Positions 34,693-43,138 of a stretch of 48,635 nucleotides of DNA are shown piece after piece (within the stretch, counting starts at the first letter, position 1; the number at the start of each line of letters is the position of its first letter). The stretch comes from Methylobacterium soli (GTDB lineage Bacteria > Pseudomonadota > Alphaproteobacteria > Rhizobiales > Beijerinckiaceae), in the NCBI RefSeq assembly GCF_008806385.1, contig NZ_VZZK01000040.1:1-48635 (forward strand). Direction: 5' to 3'. Made by a program: the position numbers and the translations under genes. Below the pieces are notes generated by a model. That model saw only the letters and a list, made by a program, of their open reading frames with translations. It ran no database searches and was not told the DNA's origin.

Positions 34693-35736
34693 TCACTTCG
34701 GCATGAAGGCCCAGTAGTCGAGATCGAGGATCACGGCGGGGTCGTAGCCCTCGCCCTGCTTGTCGGGGAAGCGTCCGCAGGGCTGGTTCTTGGTCGCCAC
34801 GGTGCGCAGCCGCAACAGGCCGACATCGTCGCGACCCGCATCGGCGGTCTCCAGCACCTCGCTCCAGGCATAGACCGTGTCGCCGGCAAAGAGCGGGCCG
34901 ACATGGCGCCCGGCATTGATGCCGGCGATCGAGAAGGCGTTGGCGAGCCCGTTGAAGCTCAGGCAGCGCGCCAGCGAGATCACGTGTCCGCCATAGATCA
35001 GGCGGCGGCCGAAGCGCGTCTCCTTGGTGGCGAAGGCGTCGAAATGCACCTTGGCGGTGTTCTGGAACAGGCGGGTCGCGATCTGGTGCTCGGCCTCCTC
35101 CACGGTCATGCCGTCGACATGGTCGATGCGCTCGCCGACCTGATAATCGCCGAACCGGTGCGGGCTTCCGGCGAGGTCGAGATCGTAGGCGGAGGCGTCG
35201 AGGCGGGGCAGGGCGCCCGCGAGGTCGGCGGGGTTGACCACCTTGGCGAGGCTCGGCACGTGCTCCTGCTCGATCTTGGCCTCGGGATCGCGCTTGCGCA
35301 CGAGAACCCAGCGGCAATAGCTCAGCACGGTCTCGCCCTTGGCGTCGGAGCCCACCGAGCGCACGTAGACGACGCCGGTCTGGCGGTTGGAGCTCTCCTT
35401 CAGGCCGATCACCTCGGAGACGGTCGAGAGGGTCTCGCCCGGATAGACGGGGCGCCGGAAGCCGCCCTCGGCATAGCCGAGATTGGCGAGCGCGTTCAGG
35501 GAGATGTCCGGGACGGTCTTGCCGAAGACGACGTGGAAGGTGAGCAGGTCGTCGAGCGGGCTCTGCGGGTAGCCGATGGCCCGCGCGAAGGCATCGGAGG
35601 ATTGCACGGCAAAGCGCGGACCGTAGAGCGCGGTGTAGAGCGCCACGTCGCCGGTCGTGACCGTGCGGGGGGTGGCATGACGGATGGTCTCGCCGAGGCG
35701 GAAATCCTCGAAGAAGCGGCCGGGATTGGTCTTCAT
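34693..35736 (-). CDS. mcd: Mesaconyl-CoA hydratase (ethylmalonyl-CoA pathway)
   Basis: 347 residues with two hot-dog (MaoC-like) domains. The start MKTNPGRFFEDFRLGE and the blocks AVQSSDAFARAIGYP, PLDDLLTFHVVFGKTVPDISLNA, RPVYPGETLSTVSEVIGLKESSN and the second-half RLIYGGHVISLARCLSFNGLANAFSIAGINAG are those of mesaconyl-CoA hydratase of Methylobacterium and Rhodobacter (about 343-350 residues). It hydrates mesaconyl-CoA to beta-methylmalyl-CoA for acetyl-CoA assimilation and glyoxylate regeneration, essential for C1 and C2 growth in serine-cycle methylotrophs. It stands alone with the YggT gene next upstream on the same strand. Confidence 0.92.
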   Translation of the reverse strand: MKTNPGRFFEDFRLGETIRHATPRTVTTGDVALYTALYGPRFAVQSSDAFARAIGYPQSPLDDLLTFHVVFGKTVPDISLNALANLGYAEGGFRRPVYPGETLSTVSEVIGLKESSNRQTGVVYVRSVGSDAKGETVLSYCRWVLVRKRDPEAKIEQEHVPSLAKVVNPADLAGALPRLDASAYDLDLAGSPHRFGDYQVGERIDHVDGMTVEEAEHQIATRLFQNTAKVHFDAFATKETRFGRRLIYGGHVISLARCLSFNGLANAFSIAGINAGRHVGPLFAGDTVYAWSEVLETADAGRDDVGLLRLRTVATKNQPCGRFPDKQGEGYDPAVILDLDYWAFMPK

Positions 35737-35815
35737 GGGCGCGGGTCGTCTCGTTCTTCGATGTCTTGTAGCTCGGAGGTCCGGAGCGTGCCGACCGTCG
35801 GGCGCGGCCGAAACC

Positions 35816-36118
35816 TCAGCGGGTGTAGACGTAGGTCTGGGCCGGGACGAATTCGTGCAGCAGCCGGCTCACGAAGAGCAACAGCAGGATCAGGATGATC
35901 GGCGAGATGTCGACGCCGCCGAGATTCGGCAGCAGGTTGCGGATCGGGCGCAGCACCGGCTCCGTGATCCGGTAGAGCACCTCGCCGATCTGGGCGACGA
36001 TGGGGTTGCGCACGTTCACCACGTTGAAGGCGACGAGCCAGCTCAGGACCGCACTGGCGATGAGGACGTAGATGAAGAGCTGAACAACGGTATCGAAGAG
36101 CCAGATGAGGGCGTTCAT
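35816..36118 (-). CDS. YggT-family membrane protein
   Basis: 100 residues, starting at MNALIWLFDTVVQLFIY; the open frame extends 15 codons further but reads as arginine-rich non-coding. Two membrane segments (LIWLFDTVVQLFIYVLIASAV and ISPIILILLLLFVSRLLHEF) frame the YggT motif VRNPIVAQIGEVLYRITEPVLRPIRNLLP. The family is involved in osmotic and cell-surface processes, with no firm molecular role. It ends about 80 bases before the mesaconyl-CoA hydratase start. Confidence 0.9.
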   Translation of the reverse strand: MNALIWLFDTVVQLFIYVLIASAVLSWLVAFNVVNVRNPIVAQIGEVLYRITEPVLRPIRNLLPNLGGVDISPIILILLLLFVSRLLHEFVPAQTYVYTR

Positions 36119-36190
36119 GCGCGGATCTGATGTCCTCGTCGGCCCGCGGCCGGATCCGCGCAAGCGCGCGTCGGCAACGGGATTCGGGAA

Positions 36191-36220
36191 TTGACAGGCT
36201 GAGGGGCCTAAGCCTACAAG
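36191..36220 (+). promoter_or_regulatory. Promoter of the tRNA-Ala gene
   Basis: TTGACA at 36191-36196, 18 bases, TACAAG at 36215-36220. The -35 is a perfect consensus, and the tRNA starts about 15 bases after the -10. Confidence 0.65.
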
Positions 36221-36234
36221 GCCGGCGCCTCGAC

Positions 36235-36310
<76 letters not shown>

Positions 36311-36381
36311 GGCTTTCCTCAAGCTTGGTGAAGGGGTTAGGCCCGAAAGTGGCTGATCCTCGATAGCCTTGAAAATCGACC

Positions 36382-36403
36382 TGTCACGCTGGTGTCACAC
36401 CGG
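36382..36403 (+). repeat. Two 11-bp direct repeats before the integrase
   Basis: TGTCACGCTGG (36382-36392) and TGTCACACCGG (36393-36403) match at nine of 11 bases with a period of about one helical turn, 18 bases before the integrase start. They may bind an Xis-type factor or a repressor. Confidence 0.55.
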
Positions 36404-36420
36404 ATGACGGGGAACGAGGT

Positions 36421-37434
36421 ATGGCTACGATCCGTAAGCGAGGTTCATCCTGGCAGGCCCAAGTGCGCCGCCAAGGCTCGCCACCGATTTCTAAAAGCTT
36501 CACCATCAAGGCTGACGCGGTCCTATGGGCCAGGGAGAAGGAGCGCTCCATCGACAGGCAGGAGCTTCCGGCGACCATCAAGGATCTTCAGAGCGTCACT
36601 GTGGGTCACCTCCTGGTACGTTATGAGGCGGAGATTACAGCCAAGAAGCGGGGGGCAGACCGGGAGCGTTACAAGCTCAAGGTGATCCGGGCCCATCAGC
36701 TCTCCAGCCTCACCCTTGCCAAGCTAACCTCGGTTGCCGTGGCCCGGTACCGTGATGACCGATTGGCGATTGTGCAAGGAGGTACGGTCAGGCGAGAGCT
36801 AGCCATCCTCCAGCACTGCTTCGAGGTGGCAAGGAAGGAGTGGGGGACACCGCTATCCTCCAACCCGGTTCAAGGTGTCACCCTCCCGGAGCCATCCCGG
36901 GCTTGTGACCGGAGGCTTGAAGACGATACGGGCCAGAAGCTCCGTGCTGCCATCGGGTCAGCCCACGCTTGGTACCTGAGGCCGCTGATCGAGCTAGCGA
37001 TCGAGACCGGGATGAGGCGAGGTGAGTTGCTGTCCCTGGTATGGCCGAATGTCAGCCTTGAGCGTCGCACGGCTCACCTCCCGATGACCAAGAACGGTCA
37101 CGCCAGAACGGTGGCGCTTACCCCCAAGGCCATGGAGGTCCTGAAGGCTCTTCCTCGGACTGATCCCCGCGTCTTCCCCAAAGTCAGCGGCAATGCCGTG
37201 AGGCTCGCCTGGGAACGGCTCAGGGAGAGGGCAGGGGTCCAGGGGCTCCGCTTCCACGATCTCAGACACGAGGCTGTCAGCAGGTTCTTCGAGGCAGGCC
37301 TGAGCGTCCCTGAGGTGGCGCTGATGAGTGGCCACAGGGATACCAGGATGCTCATGAGGTACACCCACCTGAGGCCGGAGGCAGTGGCAGAGAAGCTGGC
37401 CAGGGCTACAGCGGGAGAGGCTAACTCAGGCTGA
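36421..37434 (+). CDS. int: Tyrosine recombinase, site-specific integrase
   Basis: 337 residues; GGGGAA lies six bases before the ATG. An N-terminal SAM-like arm (about 1-150) precedes the catalytic domain with Arg in ETGMRRGELLSL (near 201), HDLRHEAV (near 278) and SGHRDTRMLMRYTHL, where Tyr314 is the nucleophile; RHRY set complete. It inserts or excises the island at the adjacent tRNA-Ala. Codon and base composition are visibly lower in GC than the core genes upstream. It appears intact. Confidence 0.93.
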   Translation: MATIRKRGSSWQAQVRRQGSPPISKSFTIKADAVLWAREKERSIDRQELPATIKDLQSVTVGHLLVRYEAEITAKKRGADRERYKLKVIRAHQLSSLTLAKLTSVAVARYRDDRLAIVQGGTVRRELAILQHCFEVARKEWGTPLSSNPVQGVTLPEPSRACDRRLEDDTGQKLRAAIGSAHAWYLRPLIELAIETGMRRGELLSLVWPNVSLERRTAHLPMTKNGHARTVALTPKAMEVLKALPRTDPRVFPKVSGNAVRLAWERLRERAGVQGLRFHDLRHEAVSRFFEAGLSVPEVALMSGHRDTRMLMRYTHLRPEAVAEKLARATAGEANSG

Positions 37435-37585
37435 CCTTTGTTGGACTGCGGCTGGGCAGGGTTGGTCCATCTTAGTGTCTTGAAGCTATACCAGCCGCAG
37501 TTCGAAGGTGGTAGCGTACGATACGGCACCGTGTTAGCCTCGTACTCTCGGATGCTTACCGCAAGGTATTGGTGAGGAGAGCCGT

Positions 37586-37801
37586 GTGACGAAGCGCTTC
37601 TACTTCGATCTTACGGATGGCTACCGCACCTTAAGCGACGATGAAGGAGTCGAAACCCTCAACTTAGATCAAGCAATATCGCAGGCCCTACTCGCCATGA
37701 AGGAGATGAGTCAGAGTGGGGAGCTTGATCGGCTGGGAAATGGCTGGCGCATGATCATCAGAGATGAGGCCGGTATTATTAGGCAGGAATTTGTGATCTA
37801 G
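37586..37801 (+). CDS. DUF6894-like small protein (copy 1)
   Basis: 71 residues from a GTG with GAGGAG about five bases upstream. It opens MTKRFYFDLTDGYRTLSDDEG and continues with ALLAMKEMSQSGELDRLGNGWRMIIRDEAGIIRQEFVI, the compact pattern (Y/F)FDL ... D(D/E)(E/D)G ... A ... GW.m.irD..G. of the family of very small proteins abundant in Methylobacterium and rhizobia. The function is unknown. It aligns over its full length with the copy at 38991, with the same residues GELD and GDGW/GNGW, so the two probably arose by duplication. It is followed by the convergent LuxR gene. Confidence 0.75.
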   Translation: MTKRFYFDLTDGYRTLSDDEGVETLNLDQAISQALLAMKEMSQSGELDRLGNGWRMIIRDEAGIIRQEFVI

Positions 37802-37865
37802 CAGAAAGAGTCAATGTCCTGCCGGACGAACCACCCTTATAACAATTAGACGTCTTCTATTCGAG

Positions 37866-38582
37866 TCAGCTTGCCATAGTAGGAGCTTGCGAAGACGTAG
37901 GGACCCGAGCGCAAAAACCGTTCTCCCTAGCCCAGATGGCCGCCTGTGTCCTATTCTGAGCTTTGAGCTTCCGAAGCACGTTCTTGACGTGAATTTTTAC
38001 AGTCGCCTCAGCCAGCTCATAGTCGCGAGCGATCAGCTTGTTGGAGGCGCCGACCGAAAGCGCTCTGAGGACATCTTTCTCGCGAGGCGACAAGCTCTGC
38101 GCTGAAAGACCGGTCATCTCATGCTTTGACTGACAGGGTGACCCGGTCTGATAACTAGGTGTCTCGTATCCCACGCTAGCGTCGGCAAGACGCGGCATCC
38201 GAATGCTCAGACCGGCTAATACGAGGTCAAGAGCACTCACTAGCACCTCGCCACTCACGTTGATGTCAAGAATGCCTGACGCAATCTCAGGCAACCTATG
38301 CGGCAACAAATCGCCCGATCCTGGTCTGAGAAGGAGCACAAGCTTGAAATCCGGATTAGACTGCGTCAGCCCTAGAAGCATATGTCCTTGTTCCAGCGAC
38401 TCAATGGACGCGATAATCAGCCTGACACCTTGAGTGCTGCAGCTTAATTCGCTAGTGCAATCGACGTATCCCGTTGCTGAGACGATCGTGAATCTTGTTT
38501 GCTTCAGGACTGCAGCTAAGCCCTCACGCACTAACCCACTCGATACAATGAGTGCCGTCTCGATCCCATACCCGTCAAGCAT
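37866..38582 (-). CDS. LuxR/NarL-family regulator with a degenerate receiver domain
   Basis: 238 residues. The C-terminal 65 residues are a GerE/LuxR helix-turn-helix (LSPREKDVLRALSVGASNKLIARDYELAEATVKIHVKNVLRKLKAQNRTQAAIWA), very clear. The N-terminal 120 residues follow the receiver-domain order (TALIVSSGLVREGLAAVLKQ; RLIIASIESLEQGHMLLGL) but lack the acidic pair at the start (VSS instead of DD) and the phospho-acceptor Asp, so normal phosphorylation is unlikely. It may be signal-independent or respond through binding. No histidine kinase gene is nearby. It is inside the island; its targets may be island genes, but this is an inference. Confidence 0.85.
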   Translation of the reverse strand: MLDGYGIETALIVSSGLVREGLAAVLKQTRFTIVSATGYVDCTSELSCSTQGVRLIIASIESLEQGHMLLGLTQSNPDFKLVLLLRPGSGDLLPHRLPEIASGILDINVSGEVLVSALDLVLAGLSIRMPRLADASVGYETPSYQTGSPCQSKHEMTGLSAQSLSPREKDVLRALSVGASNKLIARDYELAEATVKIHVKNVLRKLKAQNRTQAAIWARENGFCARVPTSSQAPTMAS

Positions 38583-38990
38583 GTCACCGCCCCTTCTCGA
38601 TGAGTCTTGGTTAATCCCTTGTTTCCGAACATGGCACCATTTGATGAGTGTGGAAAAGGGGAAATGTTAACGTTTGGTATAAATTTCACTCAATGACTTA
38701 ACTGGTTTTAATCGTACGGAACTCCCAATGTCCGAGTCCAGAGTGGTTCCAGCTGCCCTGCTTGGAGCCAAACCACCGAACTCAGTACAAAGTGCGTACT
38801 GGCACAAGTTGGGACGGTCTTACACCTTCTTACGTATCGTGTGAAATGAACACGCTTCTGGTAGGGTTGCGCAACACTGTCGATCGAATGCACCGTCTCC
38901 GTTTATGAAATAAATCGAGCTTCCCAGGCAACCAGATTGCGACTTATCTTTCAGCTTTTGCTTGCCGCAGCGGTCACCAAGGGGTGCGAG
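38583..38990. promoter_or_regulatory. AT-rich intergenic region between the regulator and DUF6894 copy 2
   Basis: 408 bases, markedly AT-rich, presumably holding the divergent promoters of the LuxR gene (minus) and the small gene (plus). GTGGTT at 38741 and AACCAC at 38770 could form a stem with internal mismatches. No open frame here looks real. Confidence 0.4.
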
Positions 38991-39209
38991 TTGGCAAGTA
39001 ATTTCTATTTTGACCTGAGGGGCAGCCGGACGGTCATCATCGACCAAGAAGGTATCGTTGCGAAGGATCTCAACGAAGCCATCGTAGAGGCACTCGCGGC
39101 TCTGCGTGAGATGCGTGCAAGTGGAGAACTGGACGAGTTCGGCGACGGCTGGAAGCTGGCCATTCGTGACGACAAGGGGGTTGTGCAAAAAGCCTTCTCG
39201 ATCTGGTGA
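38991..39209 (+). CDS. DUF6894-like small protein (copy 2)
   Basis: 72 residues if it starts at TTG 38991, which lies after AAGGGGTGCGAG. That start places FYFDL at residue 5, just as in copy 1 at 37586; an upstream TTG at 38937 would add a hydrophobic piece with no homologous counterpart. The sequence (ASNFYFDLRGSRTVIIDQEG, EALAALREMRASGELDEFGDGWKLAIRDDKGVVQKAFSIW) aligns closely with copy 1. The function is unknown. Confidence 0.65.
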   Translation: MASNFYFDLRGSRTVIIDQEGIVAKDLNEAIVEALAALREMRASGELDEFGDGWKLAIRDDKGVVQKAFSIW

Positions 39210-39468
39210 CGTTCAGTCACGCGCTGCGACCTGATCTTGGCTTCCTGCCCTATGTTGAACGCACCTGCAGCGCCTACAAAAACTCCTTCATGGAGCCTTA
39301 GTCCTTCTCTGTCAGCAAAACCGCTGCCCACGGAGACCATCCATATCGACGGCGAAACGGCGAGCGCAAATCAACAGCAGCACTATTCATAAGATAGGGA
39401 CGTGGCGGGCCGCTTCCTGTTAGCCTGGATGTTCGGCCGAATCGGTGCCGTTCATGGGAGGGTATTTG

Positions 39469-41094
39469 ATGGCCGCCTCTGTGCTCCAAGAGTACTACGA
39501 TGTCTCCCGTTGGATGTATGGCTATCCGACAGTCTTGGACCCTGCGACCCCACCGGACGGCTTCAGCATCCTTGCGGACTCAGGGCTGAAGGGAAGCGGG
39601 TTCCACGGCACGGCCCTGCTAACCAATGAGGCAAACCCACAAGTCATCATTGGATTTGAGGGGACCGACACCGCAGGATATAACCAGCGCCCTCTGTTTC
39701 TCCTTGCTCAGATTGAGGCCGATTTATACTTGTATCGCGGCGTTGTCCCCCAAGCCCTGCGAGATGCCTTCGACTTTACCCAGCAAGTCCTCTCCCTCAC
39801 AGATGCACAACATATCTCGCGGAACAACATTTCAATCACCGGGCACTCTCTTGGTGCTGGCGAGGCAGCCTATGCCTCAGCTTGGTATACCCTTGATGGT
39901 GTGACCTTCGCTGCTCCAGGTCTGCCTCCAGAATCAATTCCGTCAACTGCACGCATTCCGACAACGAACGAGTTGCAGAACTACGTCGAGTATGGCGATC
40001 CAGTCGCAAATTACAGTGCAACTCCAGAGAACTATGAGGGAGCTTTCCTCTTTAATCCTGGTATCAGCCGCTACGGTAGCCCTACGTACATCGGAGATCC
40101 GCTTGCCCGAATTGCTCTTGAAGCGGCAGGTGACCTCTACGGCTCAAGCAACCCAGCCGATAAGGCAACTGCGCTAGTGGCTCTTGGAACCTTGGCCCTC
40201 GTATATCATCCATTGACTACCTACGGGGGTGACCTCAATCTAAACGTGAACTCGCCACCTGGGCCATTGACCACTTCTCTGAGTGTTAACCAGATCCGAT
40301 TGCTCTATGATGACATTGCTGACAAAAACGTCCTCGTCAGTGACGCATACTACCAAATCACAAATTCTGATGTCCTCGGCGCTGAGCTAGATGCTGAAGC
40401 GCACTACAATCAATTCGGCTGGAAAGAAGGTCGAAACCCGGACGCATTCTTCTCTACGACTGGGTATCTGGCTGCAAACTCTGATGTCGCAAAGGCAGGC
40501 CTCAACCCTCTGAATCACTTTGATCAATCTGGTTGGAAGGAGGCGCGTGATCCTTCGAGCGGATTCGATCTCGAACTCTACGTTGCTCACAATCCAGACG
40601 TGAAGGCGGCGGCTGTCGATCCTTTGACCCACTACCTGGCGTTTGGGCGTGGAGAAGGCCGCGAGGCTTTTACAGCCATCGGACGACCGTCAGACATTGG
40701 GCAGGCTCGCGGATTCGATGCTGAGTTTTACCTTCTGTCGAACTCAGATGTAGCAAAGGCTGCGCTTACTGCGGGCGGCGATAGCTACTCCTACGCTCTG
40801 CAACATTTCAATCAGTTTGGCTGGCATGAGGGACGCAACCCAAATGCCGTGTTCGACACGAAGGCGTATCTGACGGCCTACAGCGACGTGGCGGCAGCCG
40901 GGGTCAATCCTCTACAGCACTATGATAAAAATGGCTGGAAGGAGGGCCGCGACCCGTCGGCGAACTTCGACACCACGGATTATGAGGCTGCCTACTCCGA
41001 TGTGAAGGCTGCCGGCATTGATCCCTTGATGCACTACCTCCAATCTGGAGCCCTTGAGGGTCGAAGCTCGTTCGCTGATGGCCACCTTGGGTAA
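39469..41094 (+). CDS. Class 3 lipase-like hydrolase with C-terminal repeats of a type I-secreted kind
   Basis: 541 residues; GGAGGG precedes this ATG by six bases (earlier in-frame starts are less likely). Residues 1-255 form an alpha/beta hydrolase: oxyanion block IGFEGTDTAG (near 61-70), nucleophile elbow ITGHSLGAGEA with Ser127, probable Asp180 in EYGDPVANY and His250 in LALVYHPLT. No N-terminal signal is seen. From about 290 to 535 come some six repeats of about 45 residues of the form YLaaNsDVakAGlnPLxHFxxxGWkEgRdPs (for example ITNSDVLG, YLAANSDVAKAGLNPLNHFD, YVAHNPDVKAAAVDPLTHYL). Such repeats occur in extracellular proteins of rhizobia and Methylobacterium. A secreted esterase or lipase is likely; the target is unknown. 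It is AT-richer than the core. Confidence 0.8.
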   Translation: MAASVLQEYYDVSRWMYGYPTVLDPATPPDGFSILADSGLKGSGFHGTALLTNEANPQVIIGFEGTDTAGYNQRPLFLLAQIEADLYLYRGVVPQALRDAFDFTQQVLSLTDAQHISRNNISITGHSLGAGEAAYASAWYTLDGVTFAAPGLPPESIPSTARIPTTNELQNYVEYGDPVANYSATPENYEGAFLFNPGISRYGSPTYIGDPLARIALEAAGDLYGSSNPADKATALVALGTLALVYHPLTTYGGDLNLNVNSPPGPLTTSLSVNQIRLLYDDIADKNVLVSDAYYQITNSDVLGAELDAEAHYNQFGWKEGRNPDAFFSTTGYLAANSDVAKAGLNPLNHFDQSGWKEARDPSSGFDLELYVAHNPDVKAAAVDPLTHYLAFGRGEGREAFTAIGRPSDIGQARGFDAEFYLLSNSDVAKAALTAGGDSYSYALQHFNQFGWHEGRNPNAVFDTKAYLTAYSDVAAAGVNPLQHYDKNGWKEGRDPSANFDTTDYEAAYSDVKAAGIDPLMHYLQSGALEGRSSFADGHLG

Positions 41095-42046
41095 ACCTGG
41101 AGGTGCGCTGAGGGCAGGGCAAGGCGAAGACGTTAGACGCAATGTCTGCCCTCCGAACTGCCCCCCTTATTTCGCTGCAAAAATCTGAGACCCTATCCGT
41201 TCACCCCGTTTGCCCAAGTTCCCCCCATGCCCGGCCTCCGGTCCTTCCAATCGGTCCAGCGGGAGGGTGGGCACCCTTGTTAGGCCCGAGGGCTAGCCTC
41301 AGGTTGACCAAGAGGCAGGCCCCACTACGACGATCCAACCATCATCCGGTGGGCAGCAAGTACGGCCTCGCTCAGAGGCTTGCCGAGGTCAGCACCGAGG
41401 AGGAGACTAGGCGCTCTCCCACCTCAACCTTGCGCCCTGCCGATCAGCGGTGGGGCTTCTCTTTGGGGGCTGAGGCGACTGTCAGCACCACAGCAAGGCT
41501 TTCGGCTCAAGGTAGTGGTCCGACCAAACGGCTTCTCGCCATCCCATGACCCACATCAGATGCGAGATCGTTCCGGCGTGATAGGGGCAATCCTCTATTG
41601 GGCTCTCTTTAGCGGCAGCCTGGACACCCTCTTGGAAAGCAGTTGGGCTCTCGACGCTCATCACTGCGTCCTCTCACAGTCAGGCTATCAGCCTACCGTG
41701 GATCGTCAGAGCGCAGTGGCACGGTGCGGCCTCAAACCGATCTCCTCCTTCAGACCTGCCAAGGGGACGTCTCCCGTGAGAGCGGTGGCGTGATCGCAGG
41801 GAATGATAGGTGAGGACCACGCCACCGGCGGCCCTTCAGGACCCCACCCAAAGGAAGCCCAATCAGCTTAGCTGGCCCCGGGCTCGCAGGAACCGTTGAT
41901 CACTACGCATCCATGCGCTCACGTCGGTTCACTTTGGGTATACCCCTGGCGAACCATCGTTTGACCGGTGCAATTAAGCCCTCTTGACCATTCAAAATGA
42001 ACCAAGCATCATTGAACCATCCTAAATGAACTGGATGGGAGTCGTG
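41095..42046. other. Long region with little coding signal between the lipase and the serine recombinase
   Basis: About 950 bases. The only gene I support is the 59-residue RMF-like protein on the minus strand (41482-41661). The forward frames at 41142 and 41380 have no family-like character. Upstream of the recombinase, at 41951-42026, are repeated GAACCA/TGAAC words that may be resolution or binding sites. Confidence 0.45.
41482..41661 (-). CDS. Small RMF/CrpP-like protein
   Basis: 59 residues from an ATG with AGAGGA seven bases upstream. The sequence FQEGVQAAAKESPIEDCPYHAGTISHLMWVMGWREAV matches the pattern G-x-A-A-x(5)-P-x(3)-PY-x(4)-W-x-x-GW of ribosome-modulation-factor-like small proteins, which are common in alphaproteobacterial accessory DNA and include CrpP-type proteins. 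In enterobacteria RMF dimerises idle ribosomes; for the mobile-element relatives the role is not settled. It sits alone between the lipase and the recombinase on the opposite strand, and it is easily missed because it is short. Confidence 0.6.
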   Translation of the reverse strand: MSVESPTAFQEGVQAAAKESPIEDCPYHAGTISHLMWVMGWREAVWSDHYLEPKALLWC

Positions 42047-42667
42047 ATGTTCGTTCGAGCCTACCTCAGGGCTTCCACTGATGAGCAGGACGCTAGCCCT
42101 GCCAGGGAGACGCTGGAGGCTTTCGCGGAAGAGCGAGCGCTGAAGATCTCCAGCTTCTACGTGGAGAATGAGAGCGGATCGACGCTAGCCCGTCCTGCCT
42201 TGTTCCGGTTGCTGGCTGATGCTCGCCCTGGTGACATGCTCCTGGTTGAGCAGGTGGATCGCCTCTCCCGGCTGACTTCAGGCGATTGGGAGAAGCTGAA
42301 GGCCGAGATCGCTTTGCGACGGTTGCGGGTGGTGGCCCTCGATCTCCCTACCTCGTGGATGATGGCGACGGGCAAGGCTGACGAGTTCACCAGTCGGATG
42401 TTCGAGGCCATCAACGGCATGATGCTGGATATGCTCGCGGCGGTGGCGAGGAAAGACTACGACGACCGAAGGCGCAGGCAGGCTGAGGGGCAGGCCAAGG
42501 CGAAGGCTGAGGGCCGCTACAGGGGCAGGCAGGAGGATACGGCGAGGAATGCCGGGATAGCCTCGATGCTGACGGCGGGGCTATCATGGACGGCGATACA
42601 GAACGCCACTGGATGCAGCCGGGCGACCATCGCCAAGATCGCGAAGGGCACCAGGGTCACAAGATGA
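42047..42667 (+). CDS. Serine recombinase of the resolvase/invertase family
   Basis: 206 residues from the ATG after GGGAGTCGTG (the open frame starts seven codons earlier). Catalytic Ser10 lies in MFVRAYLRASTDEQDA, with LLVEQVDRLSRL near 70 and YDDRRRRQAEGQAKAKAEGRYRGR near 138 as the family's E-helix and linker pattern, then an HTH (GLSWTAIQNATGCSRATIAKI) at the end. It is short, so a small resolvase or invertase rather than a large integrase. The downstream gene is its usual accessory partner, here broken. Confidence 0.9.
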   Translation: MFVRAYLRASTDEQDASPARETLEAFAEERALKISSFYVENESGSTLARPALFRLLADARPGDMLLVEQVDRLSRLTSGDWEKLKAEIALRRLRVVALDLPTSWMMATGKADEFTSRMFEAINGMMLDMLAAVARKDYDDRRRRQAEGQAKAKAEGRYRGRQEDTARNAGIASMLTAGLSWTAIQNATGCSRATIAKIAKGTRVTR

Positions 42668-42689
42668 TCTTCAGGAGGATCGTTGGGCC

Positions 42690-42908
42690 ATGCTGACGAA
42701 TGACGCTAGGGCCAAGGGCAACGCTGCAAAGGCCGTCAAGGCTAATGCCAGAGCGGCTAACCTAGAGCCGATCATCAGAGAGCTTCAGAGCGAGGGCTGT
42801 AGGTCCGCGGGAGACTTGGCCTGGGCCCTGAACGATATGGGTATCCCAACGGCGTGGGGTGGACGCTAGCGGACCAATCAGGTTCAGCGGGTGTTGGCCC
42901 GGCTGTGA
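42690..42908 (+). pseudogene. Resolvase-linked accessory protein, truncated by one TAG
   Basis: The frame opens MLTNDARAKGNAAKAVKANA and goes on to EPIIRELQSEG, LAWALNDMGIPTAWGGR, then TAG at 42867-42869, then RTNQVQRVLARL and TGA. In similar recombinase-associated proteins this place has Trp in GGRW..xQVxRVLARL; one G-to-A change (TGG to TAG) explains the stop. So 59 residues are made instead of 72, and the C-terminal helix is lost. It starts 22 bases after the recombinase stop. Confidence 0.7.
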
Positions 42909-43138
42909 GGTTCTGGAAGGATAAAATCAGTCCATTCGACAGACTGAAGGCTTCCTCTACCGTAACTATTTGTGGTTTGAAATCGACCATTAAAGCGGCA
43001 TAAAAAAACTGCCAAGAGGCTGTAATTATTCGTACTCTTGTCCTTGATCCACGCAAAATCCTTCGGTAATAAGCTTGTTGGCAAGAGCAAGAACGCCCTG
43101 CCTTAGACACACAATAGGCTCGCGGGGGCCAAAAATCA

